Origin: Amycolatopsis sp. 195334CR
Lineage (GTDB): Bacteria; Actinomycetota; Actinomycetes; Mycobacteriales; Pseudonocardiaceae
Direction of reading: 5' to 3'
Assembly (NCBI RefSeq): GCF_017309385.1
Contig: NZ_JAFJMJ010000002.1
Location: forward strand, 1,178,001 to 1,242,000
DNA: 64,000 bases
A model generated the notes under the pieces. The model saw nothing but the letters and a program-made list of their open reading frames with translations, was not told the origin of the DNA and searched no databases. Numbering within the stretch: position 1 is the first letter of the stretch; every line of letters begins with the position of its first letter. This document shows positions 41,760-49,942 of this stretch, one piece after another. The position numbers and the translations under genes were made by a program.

Positions 41760-43620
41760 GGGTCGGTCCTTGGTCGTCGTGGCAGTGCCCGGCGGAGCCG
41801 GTGGGGAGGTCGAGTGCGGGATTGCGGTCGTGGAAGCCGTACGGGCGCAGGGTGAAGCCGGAGTAGTCGACGGGCATCACCGGCCAGTCCTCCGGCCGTG
41901 GCACGTGGGTCGGCCCGAACACGTGCCACAGCACCAGGTCGGTGTCGACGAGGTCGCGGTCCGCCGCGGTCCACGCGGGCAGTCCGGCGCCGCCGGGGTG
42001 CGCGTTCGGCCGGTCGCCGGCGGGGAACCGCTCGCCGGCCCGGAACGGGGTGGCCCACAGGTGGTGGGTGGCGAAGGTCGCTCGCTGGTGGACGGTCGAT
42101 TCCGGTTGCGCCATCAGCGTGGCCGACGGCCTGGGCACGAGCTGGTAGGCGGTCGGCGTGCCGAGGCGGTTGGTCTTGTCCGCACTGCGGATCTCCCACA
42201 CGCGTGCCTTGGCCGGGTCTGCCTCGCGCTGTGCTTCCTTCTCGGTGCGCAGCGGGGTTTCGCGCCAGGTGAAGGCGTTGCCGTACGGGTTCCGCTCGCC
42301 GGTCGGCACGCCTTCGACGTCGATCTCGAACAGCGAGTTGCGTTCTCCGTCGACGGCCATGTCCAGCCGGGCGCAGAACAGGTGCTGGTGCACCGGGGCG
42401 AACAGACCGGGCGCGATCTCGTTGGCGTGCCGTTGTTTCTCGCCGGGGTGCCCGGCGCCGGCGAACACGATGCCGGTGGCCTTCGCCTCGAGTTCGATGG
42501 TGCCGTCGAGGTAGAGGTACCAGAAGAAGCCGTAGTCGTAGTTGCCGATGGTCGAGATCGAGGAGATGACGAGCCGCCGCGACCGGCGGACCTCGGCTTT
42601 GCCGTCGAGATCGGTGTGCTTCCAGAGGATCCCGTAGTCCTCCTCGTGCAGGCAGATCGCACGCGGGATCTCGACGGGGTGCCCGTGGTCGTCGGCGACG
42701 AACGCGGGGAAGTAGTGGATGACGCCCAGGCAGTCGCAGCCGAGCCGCAGGTTGTTGCCGTTCTTGCCGAGCAGGTACTCGCCGGCGTCGAAGTAGCTGA
42801 TCCAGAACCGGCTGGGGGAGGTGTCGCCGTAGGGCACCACCATCTCCGGCATCGACGCCCGGTGGAGCACCGAGCGCCCGCCGAAGGTGAGCTGGTGCAG
42901 GGTCAGGCCTTCGCGGGCGTTGAAGCCGACGCGCAGGCGCCAGCCTTCCCAGGCGACCTCGCTGCCGTCGACGGTGAAGCTGGGGCCTTCGGGCTGGGTG
43001 ATCTCGATCGGCTTGAGCGTGGTGCGGGGCGGGACGTCGCCGTACCGGCCGTGCTCGGGCGGGACCGGGACGTCGCCCTCGTCCTCGACGCGGATGACCC
43101 GGCGTTCGGTGAGGTCGATGTGCACGATGAGGCCTTCGACCGGGTGGGCCCAGGGGCTGTCCTGGTCGTGGTCGCGCAGGAAGGTCAGTGACCGGATCAC
43201 CCGGCCGGTTTCGTCGGGCCTGCCGAAGTAGCCGGGTGCGAGCGGGGCGCAGAAGGCGTGGTCGACGCGGTCGGTGAGGCCTCGGCGGGCCATCGCCTTG
43301 CGCCATTCCGGGGCGGCTTTGGTGATGGCGGCGGCGAGGTCGTACTCCTCGAAGAGGTAGGCGGGCTGGCCGGTCTCGATCTCTTCGCACGAGAGCAGAG
43401 CGCGCTGGGTCACCGAGACCACCGCGTCGGTGGCGCGGCCGGTGGCGGTGTCGAGCAGCGTGTACTGGATCCGGCGGTTCAGCGCTTCCGGCTCTGTCTT
43501 GTCGGGTTCGACCGGGATCGCCTGCGGGACCCGCGTGGTTTCGGTGAGCAGGCCCTCGGCGTCCAGAACCGCGCGGCCCGCGGCCAGCTCCTCGGCGGTC
43601 AGCGGGTCGAGTGGGTGCAT
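41752..43620 (-). CDS. Copper amine oxidase (topaquinone; tyramine/phenethylamine-type)
   Basis: A 622-residue copper-containing amine oxidase, normal size for actinobacterial enzymes. The self-processed topaquinone site T-x-x-N-Y-D-Y is present as TIGNYDYG near 356-363. The catalytic base Asp is in SYFDAGEYL near 272. Copper ligands are HQH in APVHQHLFC near 408 and the distal His in THHLWATPF near 520. It converts primary amines to aldehydes with H2O2 and ammonia. ATG at 43620 is chosen over the 26-residue upstream extension. It leads the operon amine oxidase - moaF - amidohydrolase; tyramine, dopamine or phenethylamine are likely substrates given the homoprotocatechuate genes in the same window. 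Confidence 0.93.
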   Translation of the reverse strand: MHPLDPLTAEELAAGRAVLDAEGLLTETTRVPQAIPVEPDKTEPEALNRRIQYTLLDTATGRATDAVVSVTQRALLSCEEIETGQPAYLFEEYDLAAAITKAAPEWRKAMARRGLTDRVDHAFCAPLAPGYFGRPDETGRVIRSLTFLRDHDQDSPWAHPVEGLIVHIDLTERRVIRVEDEGDVPVPPEHGRYGDVPPRTTLKPIEITQPEGPSFTVDGSEVAWEGWRLRVGFNAREGLTLHQLTFGGRSVLHRASMPEMVVPYGDTSPSRFWISYFDAGEYLLGKNGNNLRLGCDCLGVIHYFPAFVADDHGHPVEIPRAICLHEEDYGILWKHTDLDGKAEVRRSRRLVISSISTIGNYDYGFFWYLYLDGTIELEAKATGIVFAGAGHPGEKQRHANEIAPGLFAPVHQHLFCARLDMAVDGERNSLFEIDVEGVPTGERNPYGNAFTWRETPLRTEKEAQREADPAKARVWEIRSADKTNRLGTPTAYQLVPRPSATLMAQPESTVHQRATFATHHLWATPFRAGERFPAGDRPNAHPGGAGLPAWTAADRDLVDTDLVLWHVFGPTHVPRPEDWPVMPVDYSGFTLRPYGFHDRNPALDLPTGSAGHCHDDQGPTHA

Positions 43621-43742
43621 GTCCGCAGTCTCGGGTCTTCGCGGACTCGGCGGAACGCTCTGGTGGGCGCCGTGCGGTCGCGGACAAGAAGGGTGCACTG
43701 ACGGCCAACCAGGCGCCGGGCGCGGGCCCGCAGGATGGCGGC

Positions 43743-44462
43743 ATGCGACTGGATCTCGCGGGCAAGACCGTGCTGGTGACGGGCGCGGCTTCGGGCATCG
43801 GCCTGGCTTGTGCCCGGGCGTTCCTGGCCGAAGGGGCCCGGGTGGGCGCGCTGGACCGGGCCTCCTCCGGGGACGTCGGCCCGGATGTGCTGGAAGTCCG
43901 TGCCGACGTGACGGACGAGTCGTCGGTGGCCGCGGCGGTGGAAGCGGTGGCCGGGAAGTTCGGCGGGATCGACGTGGTCGTCGGCTGTGCCGGGATCCAG
44001 GGGCCGGTCGGGGCGCCGATCGCCGAGACTTCGGCGTCCGAGTTCGGCGAGGTTCTCGCGGTCAACGTGACCGGGCAGTTCCTGGTGGTCAAGCACGCGG
44101 CACCCCGGCTGACCGCGGCTGGTGGCGCGGTGGTGCTGCTGGCCAGCGATTCGGCCTTCACCAGTGCGCCCGGCATGGTGCCGTACTGCGCGTCGAAGGG
44201 GGCGGTGGTCGCGCTGACCAGGGCGCTCTCGGTCGATCTGCCGGGCGTCCGGGTGAACTGCGTGTGCCCGTCGGTGGTGGACACGCCGATGGCACGCGCC
44301 GATCTCGGTGCGGTGCTCGATGCGCCGGAGTTCCCGGTGCAGGCGGCTTCGGAGGTCGCACATCAGGTGTTGTTCTTGGCTTCTTCGCTGTCGCGGACGG
44401 TCAACGGCCAGGCCGTGCTCGCCGATTTCGGGGTGTCCGCGCGGTCCGGTTTTCCTGCCTAG
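43743..44462 (+). CDS. SDR-family oxidoreductase
   Basis: A 239-residue classical short-chain dehydrogenase. NAD(P) motif TGAASGIG is at residues 11-18, an Asp at the end of strand 2 (ALDRAS) favours NAD, the NNAG region reads GCAGIQG near 83, Ser near 138 (ASDSAF), the catalytic Tyr-Lys is in PYCASKG near 149, and PSVVDTPM is the usual Pro-Gly equivalent. The Met at 43743 begins the fold directly. It is divergent from the amine oxidase and 13 bp upstream of a second SDR gene. Confidence 0.88.
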   Translation: MRLDLAGKTVLVTGAASGIGLACARAFLAEGARVGALDRASSGDVGPDVLEVRADVTDESSVAAAVEAVAGKFGGIDVVVGCAGIQGPVGAPIAETSASEFGEVLAVNVTGQFLVVKHAAPRLTAAGGAVVLLASDSAFTSAPGMVPYCASKGAVVALTRALSVDLPGVRVNCVCPSVVDTPMARADLGAVLDAPEFPVQAASEVAHQVLFLASSLSRTVNGQAVLADFGVSARSGFPA

Positions 44463-44475
44463 AAAGGACTTTGAG

Positions 44476-45270
44476 TTGGACGAGAGGGTTGTCGCGATCA
44501 CGGGTGGCGGTACCGGCATCGGCGCGGCGGTGGCCAGGCGGTACGCGTCCGAGGGTGCGCACGTGGTGGTGCTCGGCCGCCGGCGCGAGCCGTTGGAGGA
44601 GGTCGCCGCGGACACCGGGGCGCACGTCATCGCCTGCGACGCCAGCGATCGGGTGGCGGCGGAGGACGCGGCCGCGGAGATCATCGGGCGGTTCGGCAGG
44701 CTGGACGTGGTGGTGGCGAATGCGGGCGGGCACGGTCTGTCCTCGGTGACCGACACGGGCGACGAGGAATGGGAACTGGCGCTGCGGTCCAATTTGTCCA
44801 GTGCCTTCGTGTTCTGCCGGGCGACCTTGCCCTCGCTGGTGGAAAGCGGCGGGCAGGTGGTGATCGTGTCGTCGCTGGCCGGGTTGTTCGCCGGGCCGAA
44901 CGTGGCGGGGTACACGGTGGCGAAGCACGCTTTGATCGGCCTGACGCGGACGATCGCGCGGGACTACGGACCGCGGGGCGTGCGGGCGAACGCGGTGTGC
45001 CCGGGCTGGGTGCGCACCCCGATGGCGGACGGTGAAATGGACCAGTTCGCGGCGGCGGCGGGTTTCACGGGTGGGCACGACGAGGGCTACCGCCGGGTCA
45101 CCGCCGAAGTCCCGCTGCGGCGGCCGGCGGAACCCGAGGAAATCGCTGCCATCGTGCGGTTCCTGGGGTCGGGGGAGTCCTCGTACATCACCGGGGCGGT
45201 GCTGGTCGCCGATGGCGGCGCACATGCGGTGGATCTGCCCACGCTGGCTTTCGAGCGGGCTGGGATGTAA
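44476..45270 (+). CDS. SDR-family oxidoreductase (TTG start)
   Basis: A 264-residue classical short-chain dehydrogenase with TGGGTGIG at residues 9-16, NAGGHG near 84, catalytic Ser in IVSSLAG near 136, YTVAK near 151-155 and GWVRTPM near 180. The long upstream in-frame extension is an artefact of the preceding gene. A TTG at 44476 is chosen as the start because AAAGGA lies 7 bp before it and the dinucleotide fold starts five residues later. Together with the preceding SDR it may oxidise or reduce intermediates of the neighbouring catabolic pathway. Confidence 0.85.
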   Translation: MDERVVAITGGGTGIGAAVARRYASEGAHVVVLGRRREPLEEVAADTGAHVIACDASDRVAAEDAAAEIIGRFGRLDVVVANAGGHGLSSVTDTGDEEWELALRSNLSSAFVFCRATLPSLVESGGQVVIVSSLAGLFAGPNVAGYTVAKHALIGLTRTIARDYGPRGVRANAVCPGWVRTPMADGEMDQFAAAAGFTGGHDEGYRRVTAEVPLRRPAEPEEIAAIVRFLGSGESSYITGAVLVADGGAHAVDLPTLAFERAGM

Positions 45271-45273
45271 GGG

Positions 45274-45323
45274 GTGAGGCTGCACGACCGGGGCGTCTAC
45301 CACGCCCGGTCGTGCAGCCTCAC
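45274..45323. terminator. Perfect 19-bp bidirectional terminator
   Basis: GTGAGGCTGCACGACCGGG (45274-45292) is the exact inverse of 45305-45323 with a 12-nt loop. It lies between the SDR stop (45270) and the convergent LivF-type gene, whose stop codon (45320) is within the right arm. Confidence 0.85.
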
Positions 45324-46015
45324 CGGCCGCCGAGGTAGGCGGTGTGCAGGGTGTCGGGGGAGGACAGGAGGGTGGCCGCGTCGCCGGAGTAGGTGACGCG
45401 GCCGGAGGACACCACCAGCGCGTCCCGGGCGACGCCCAGTGCCAGGTGCGTGAACTGCTCGACCAGCAGGATCGCGGCCCCTTCCTCGGCGAAGCGGGTG
45501 ACCATCGGCAGGAGCCGGGTGAACACGACCGGGGCCAGGCCCAGGGACATCTCGTCGATCAGCAGGAAGGACGGGCGGGCGGCGAACGCCCGGGCGAGCA
45601 CGACCATCTGCTGCTCGCCGCCGCTGAGCAGGGCGGCGGGGGAGTCGCGGCGCTTGGCCAGTTCCGGGAACAGGTCGAACAGCTCGTCCGCGCGGGTGCG
45701 GGTGTGGGCGGTGAGCATCAGGTTTTCCAGCACGGTGAGGCCGCCGAACACCGCGCGGCCCTGCTCGATGTGGGCGACACCTCGCCGGGCGCGGGCCACC
45801 CTGGAGTGCTTGGTGACGTCGACCGCTCCGATGTGGACGGTTCCCGCCGCGGCCGGGACCACACCGGAGATGGCCTCCAGCAGGCTGGTCTTCCCGGCCC
45901 CGTTCGGGCCGACCAGGGCGGTGATGTGCCCCGGTTCCAGGGTGAAGCCGACGTCCGAGATCACCGGGCCCGCACCGCGCGTGACCGTCAGGTCCGTTAC
46001 CCGCAAAGCGTTCAC
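45320..46015 (-). CDS. livF: Branched-chain amino acid-type ABC transporter ATPase (LivF)
   Basis: A 231-residue ATPase of the HAAT/LivF family. Walker A GPNGAGKT is near residue 35, the signature LLSGGEQQM near 130, Walker B FLLIDEMSLGL near 151, and the LivF-typical HIEQGRAVFGGLTVLENL near 84. It overlaps the LivM-LivG fusion gene by 4 bp. The importer family takes amino acids, but also urea, aromatic acids and similar small solutes. Confidence 0.92.
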   Translation of the reverse strand: MNALRVTDLTVTRGAGPVISDVGFTLEPGHITALVGPNGAGKTSLLEAISGVVPAAAGTVHIGAVDVTKHSRVARARRGVAHIEQGRAVFGGLTVLENLMLTAHTRTRADELFDLFPELAKRRDSPAALLSGGEQQMVVLARAFAARPSFLLIDEMSLGLAPVVFTRLLPMVTRFAEEGAAILLVEQFTHLALGVARDALVVSSGRVTYSGDAATLLSSPDTLHTAYLGGR

Positions 46016-47712
46016 AACAGCTCCGTTTCACCCATGTACGCCTTGAGCACCGCCGGATCCGCCAGCACCTCGGCCTGCGGTCCCGAAGCCAGCACCCGGC
46101 CGAAGTCGAGCACGGTGATCGTGTCGCAGACCGAGCGGACCAGGTCCAGGTCGTGCTCGATGAGCAGGACCGACACGCCGAACCGCGCGGGCACCTGCCG
46201 CAGCCGTTCGCCGAAGGCCACGTGCTCGGAGTGCGGCAGCCCGGCCGCCGGTTCGTCGAGCAGCAGCACCCGCGGCTTGGCCAGCAGGTGCCCGACGACC
46301 TCGACCAGCCTGCGGGCACCGACGTCCACCTGGGACAGTGGGGTACGAGCCGCGGGGCAGCCGAAGAAGTCCAGCGCCTCGGCGATCTCCGCGGAGGTGA
46401 GCCGTCGCCTGGCGACGAACCGCAGGTACGACTCCACCCGCAGGCCGGGTGGGACGCGGTCCTGCTGGAAGGTCCGGCGCAGGCCGGCGCGTGCGCGTTT
46501 CGACGGCGAACCGGTCAGCGGCTTGCCGTCCAGGTCGACGGTGCCCTCGGCGTTCGTCAGGAAGCCGCTGATCGCGTCGACCAGGGTCGACTTGCCTGCT
46601 CCGTTCGGGCCGATCACGCCCAGCACGCCGTGTTCCGGTACCGAGATGTCCACTGAGGACAGAGCGTCGACCTCGCCGAACCGCACGCTCAAGCCGCGGA
46701 CCACCAGTACCGGCGGCCCGGGCGAAACCGGGGCGGGCGTGGCGAGGCCGTCGGCCAGTTCGAGTGTCGCGGGGACGCGGGAGCGCCGGTACCACAGCCG
46801 CCGGACCGCGGTGCCCAGGTTCCCGCCGCTGGTCAGCGCCTGGATGCCGAGCAGGCCGAACACCACGAACCCCCAGTCCTGCGGGATTCCCCAGCGCTTG
46901 AGCAGTTCCGGCACACCGACCCAGAGCACCGCCCCGAAGACCGCCATGTCGATCAGGTGCGCCCCGGACATGATCGCCAGCACGTACAGCGCCAGCGACT
47001 GGATCGCGGTGAAGCTCGCCGGGAACGCCAGCCCGACCTGCCCGGTGAGCAGGCCGCCGCTGATGCCGCCGAGTGTGGCGCTCACCGCGAACGCGGTCAG
47101 CTTCGACGTGCGCACGCTGGCCCCGGCCGCCGCGGTCCCGCGTTCGGAGAACGCCACCGCTTGCCAGCCGCTGCCCCAGCGCCCGCGCCGCAGGAAGTGC
47201 ACTGCGAGGCAGCACAGCACCAGGACCACCACGGCCAACAAAAAGTACGACCGGTCGTCCGAGAAGTTTTCCGGGCGCTCGACCGACAGGCCGGAGGCGA
47301 CTCCCGGGAACTGGAGTTGCACCAGGGCGAGATCGGCGGCGGCCGCCAGGCCCAGCGTGACCACGGCCAGGTTGATTCCGCGCAACCGCAGTGCCGGGAG
47401 CCCGACCAGCACCCCGACCAGTCCCGCGGCGAGCCCGCCGAGCAGCAGCCACACCAGGAAGCCGCCGGGGGCCTCGGCCGCGTTCAGCGCCGAGACCACC
47501 CAGGCCCCGACCGCGCCGAAGGTCAGCTGGCACAACGAGATCATGCCCGCGCTGCCGGTGACCACCCCGAGCCCGAGCAACGAGATCCCCGCGACGATCG
47601 CGCTCATGCCCAGGTACACGAAGTACCCGTCGAGCCCGACGCTCAGCGCATACCCGATCGCCACGGCCACCGCCGCCACCACGAACGGCAGCGCTCGCTC
47701 AACCAGCCGCAT
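46012..47712 (-). CDS. LivM-LivG fusion: permease joined to ABC ATPase
   Basis: A 566-residue two-domain importer subunit. Residues about 1-305 are a LivM-type permease with eight or so hydrophobic helices and the coupling loop GASVRTSKLTAFAVSA near 195. Residues about 325-566 are a LivG ATPase with Walker A GPNGAGKST near 358, the fold DLDGKPLTG, and Walker B RVLLLDEPAAGLPHSEH near 482. Such fusions occur in actinobacteria. The start ATG (47712) lies within the last unit of a 52-bp tandem array whose other units repeat this ribosome-binding and start region. Confidence 0.92.
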   Translation of the reverse strand: MRLVERALPFVVAAVAVAIGYALSVGLDGYFVYLGMSAIVAGISLLGLGVVTGSAGMISLCQLTFGAVGAWVVSALNAAEAPGGFLVWLLLGGLAAGLVGVLVGLPALRLRGINLAVVTLGLAAAADLALVQLQFPGVASGLSVERPENFSDDRSYFLLAVVVLVLCCLAVHFLRRGRWGSGWQAVAFSERGTAAAGASVRTSKLTAFAVSATLGGISGGLLTGQVGLAFPASFTAIQSLALYVLAIMSGAHLIDMAVFGAVLWVGVPELLKRWGIPQDWGFVVFGLLGIQALTSGGNLGTAVRRLWYRRSRVPATLELADGLATPAPVSPGPPVLVVRGLSVRFGEVDALSSVDISVPEHGVLGVIGPNGAGKSTLVDAISGFLTNAEGTVDLDGKPLTGSPSKRARAGLRRTFQQDRVPPGLRVESYLRFVARRRLTSAEIAEALDFFGCPAARTPLSQVDVGARRLVEVVGHLLAKPRVLLLDEPAAGLPHSEHVAFGERLRQVPARFGVSVLLIEHDLDLVRSVCDTITVLDFGRVLASGPQAEVLADPAVLKAYMGETELL

Positions 47713-47764
47713 TCGGCACCTCTTCCTTCACCGGGAACGGCAGTGCTCGGTCAGCGAGCCGCAT
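47699..47764 (-). CDS. Candidate small upstream ORF overlapping the livM-livG start
   Basis: A 21-codon frame from ATG 47764 with GAGGTGCCC upstream; its first ten codons repeat those of livM-livG. It terminates at 47699, 14 nt inside the livM-livG coding region, in a different frame. Termination-reinitiation could couple the two. Speculative. Confidence 0.3.
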   Translation of the reverse strand: MRLADRALPFPVKEEVPNAAG

Positions 47765-47858
47765 TGGGCACCTCCGCTGTCGCCACGAATGGCAGTGCTC
47801 GGTCAGCGAGCCGCATCCGGCACCTCCGCCGTCGCCACGAATGGTGGTGTTCGGTCAT
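47751..47858 (-). CDS. Candidate small upstream ORF in the liv tandem array
   Basis: A 35-codon frame starting at ATG 47858 (AAGAGGTGC just upstream) with an in-frame internal ATG at 47816 that marks the next repeat unit. It ends inside the following unit, 14 nt past the start of the next small ORF. The last residues (NAAR) echo the LivH end (DAAR). It is probably a by-product of the tandem duplication; translation would allow ribosome relay from livH to livM-livG. Expression is unproven. Confidence 0.3.
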   Translation of the reverse strand: MTEHHHSWRRRRCRMRLADRALPFVATAEVPNAAR

Positions 47859-47896
47859 TCCGCACCTCTTCTGTCACCACGGACGGCCGCGTCCCG

Positions 47897-48757
47897 TCAG
47901 CGGGCCGCATCCCAGACTTCCTTGCGTTGCGACCACAGCAGCAACGCCACGATCACGCCGAACGGCAGGAAGTACCGCGCCACCGACAAACCGTCCACCT
48001 GGGCCGCCGCGCCCTGCACCAGGCCGAGTCCCAGGCCCCCCGCCACGGCCAGGTCCAACCGCCGGAAGCCGCCCAGCAGGGAAGCGGCGGCGGCCGGGAC
48101 CACCAGCATCGCCAGCGAGGTCGCGTCGTTCGACTGCGACGGCGCCACGATCGACACCACTAGCGTGCTGACCACCCCGGTAGCCGCCCACACCGCCACG
48201 CTGAGCCGTTTCGCGGGAATGCCGAGCAGTTCGGCGGTGGTCGGGCGTTCCGACAGCGCTCGCAGCTCGACCCCGGCCGAGGTTCGGCTCAGCACCAGCT
48301 TGCTGGCCACCGCGACCACCACGGCCAGCGCGACCGTCACCACGGTGACCTGGCTGATCACCACCCCGCCGACGGTCACCGCCGGCCCGTCCAGGATCGG
48401 GTGGAACGGCTGCGGCTTGTTCCCGAACAGGATGAACGACAACGAGATCAACAGGAGCAGCACCGCCACCGTGACCGCCGACCGGGTACCGGTGTCGGCC
48501 TCGGCGAGCCACGTCGAGATGATCCAGCCGAGCAGCGCGCTGAGCAGACCGCCCAGCGCGATGCCCGCCACCGTGGCCAGCCAGGTCGGCAGTCCGAACT
48601 GGACGGACAGGAACACCGCCACGTAACAGCCGAACATCCCGGTCGCGGACTGGGCGAAGTTGACCACCCGCACCAGCCGCGACATCAGCGTCAGGCAGAC
48701 CGCGAGCACCGCGTACAGCCCGCCCGCCGCGAGGCCGGCGAGTGCGCCTTGCAGCAT
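47897..48757 (-). CDS. livH: Branched-chain amino acid-type ABC permease (LivH)
   Basis: A 286-residue LivH-type permease, almost entirely hydrophobic with eight or so membrane helices. Family features are the N-terminal GLAAGGLYAVLAVCLTL and VVNFAQSATGMFG near 36, and the coupling loop SERPTTAELLGIPAKRLSVAVW near 188. It begins 12 bp after the binding-protein gene. Its last codons match part of the tandem unit downstream. Confidence 0.92.
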   Translation of the reverse strand: MLQGALAGLAAGGLYAVLAVCLTLMSRLVRVVNFAQSATGMFGCYVAVFLSVQFGLPTWLATVAGIALGGLLSALLGWIISTWLAEADTGTRSAVTVAVLLLLISLSFILFGNKPQPFHPILDGPAVTVGGVVISQVTVVTVALAVVVAVASKLVLSRTSAGVELRALSERPTTAELLGIPAKRLSVAVWAATGVVSTLVVSIVAPSQSNDATSLAMLVVPAAAASLLGGFRRLDLAVAGGLGLGLVQGAAAQVDGLSVARYFLPFGVIVALLLWSQRKEVWDAAR

Positions 48758-48769
48758 CGGTACCGCCTC

Positions 48770-49942
48770 CTAGTTCCGCGCGGGGATGTGCAGCCAGTCG
48801 TCGGCCGCGAGCTCCCAGCGGTTCGTGCCGGAGGCGAGCTTGATCGGCCAGCCCGCGGTGTTGTCGTGGTGGGTTTCGCCGGGACCGAACACGTACGGCG
48901 TGCCGACCATCGGATCGCTGATCGGCTGCATCTCACGCAGCGCCTTGGTCACCGACTCCCGGGTGATCTCGCCGCTGATGCCGCGGATCACGTCGAGGAA
49001 GTACTTCGCCGCGAGATAACCGCCTTGGCTGAACGAGGTCAGCGGGATGCCGTTCTTCGTCATCAGCTCGCGCCATTCCTTGTTCTGCGGGCTTCCGGCG
49101 TCGGTGAACGGGTAGAACTCGGCGGGCACGTACACCCCGGCGCCGGCGTTCGAGATGGCCTTCGCGTAGTTCTCGCTGTAGACGCTGGTCAGCAGCAGCC
49201 AGGTGACGTCGGTCCAGCCCTGCGCCTGCGCGGCCTTGAGCTGCCCGATCGAATCCGGCTCGACCGGGTTCACCGTGATCGCCTTGCAGCCCGCGTTGCG
49301 CGCCTTGACGATGTAGGAGGTGTAGTCGGAACCGCCGTACGGCACGGTCGCGTCCATGTACTTCAGCTTCTTGCCGGTGATCGCCGACCACTCGTCGATC
49401 GCCGCCTGGTAGGACGGCAGCGTGTTGCCCGCGATCTCCAGCAGCGCGCAGATGTCGGTCAGCCCCAGCTGCTCCGAGCCGTAGAGCAGGCTCAGCGTCA
49501 TGTCGTGGTACGGCCCGACGTTGACCGGTGCGATGTTGGGGCTGGAGAAGCACGCCGGGTCCACGCCGATGCCCGACATGGACAGGATCTTCTGCTGCTC
49601 GTAGTACTCGGCGTTGATCTCGCACTCGATCAGGCTGGACGAACCGACCATCGCCACCGCCTCGTCGCCGCCGACGATCTCGCGGGCCGCCGCCGCGGCC
49701 GCCGCCGGGTCGCCCTTGTCGTCGAGCGCCTTGTACTCGATCTGCCTGCCGTTCACCCCGCCGCCGGCGTTGGCCGCGTCGAACACCGCCTTCGCCGCCT
49801 GCGAGGCCTCGGGAAAGGTGGCCGCACCGCTGAGCGCGTTGACCGAACCGACCACGATCGGGCCGCCGGAACCACTTTCCGCACCCGCGCACCCCGCCGC
49901 GGTCAGCAGCACCACCGCGGCGACCGCACTGAGGCGCCGCAT
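48770..49942 (-). CDS. Branched-chain amino acid-type ABC substrate-binding lipoprotein
   Basis: A 390-residue periplasmic-binding-protein-like lipoprotein of the LivJ/HAAT type. The lipobox is TAAGC with lipidated Cys near residue 18, followed by the ligand-binding fold VVGSVNALSGAATFPEASQAAK near 28-50. The ATG at 49942 is chosen since it overlaps the NTF2-like gene stop by one base (TGATG) and starts a signal peptide at once. Together with livH, the livM-livG fusion and livF it forms a complete importer; the adjacent MoaF-family and NTF2-like genes suggest an aromatic or amine-related ligand rather than leucine. Confidence 0.92.
   Translation of the reverse strand: MRRLSAVAAVVLLTAAGCAGAESGSGGPIVVGSVNALSGAATFPEASQAAKAVFDAANAGGGVNGRQIEYKALDDKGDPAAAAAAAREIVGGDEAVAMVGSSSLIECEINAEYYEQQKILSMSGIGVDPACFSSPNIAPVNVGPYHDMTLSLLYGSEQLGLTDICALLEIAGNTLPSYQAAIDEWSAITGKKLKYMDATVPYGGSDYTSYIVKARNAGCKAITVNPVEPDSIGQLKAAQAQGWTDVTWLLLTSVYSENYAKAISNAGAGVYVPAEFYPFTDAGSPQNKEWRELMTKNGIPLTSFSQGGYLAAKYFLDVIRGISGEITRESVTKALREMQPISDPMVGTPYVFGPGETHHDNTAGWPIKLASGTNRWELAADDWLHIPARN

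Larger units (their letters stand above)
47687..47890. repeat. 52-bp tandem array repeating the RBS/start region of livM-livG
   Basis: Four unit starts at 47687, 47739, 47791 and 47843 are exactly 52 bp apart; a shortened fifth resemblance covers the livH stop region at 47885. On the coding (minus) strand each unit has a purine-rich GAGGTGCC followed by an ATG and the opening codons of the livM-livG gene (M-R-L-A-D-R-A-L-P-F versus the gene's M-R-L-V-E-R-A-L-P-F). The array fills most of the livH to livM-livG gap. Because 52 is not a multiple of 3, each unit changes frame and its reading frame stops in the next unit. Confidence 0.9.

Noticed and set aside
43621..43742. Possible further TCTAC-N4-GTAG operator before the amine oxidase
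   Set aside because: I searched this divergent region and found no copy, so the amine oxidase is not placed in the TetR regulon; the FeaR-like protein is a better candidate.
45290..45305. TCTAC within 45294-45301 as an operator
   Set aside because: It is the loop of the terminator hairpin and lacks the second arm.
45344..48163. 939-codon plus-strand ORF opposite the liv genes
   Set aside because: Antisense to three transporter genes with intact motifs; Arg/Ser/Pro-rich shadow.
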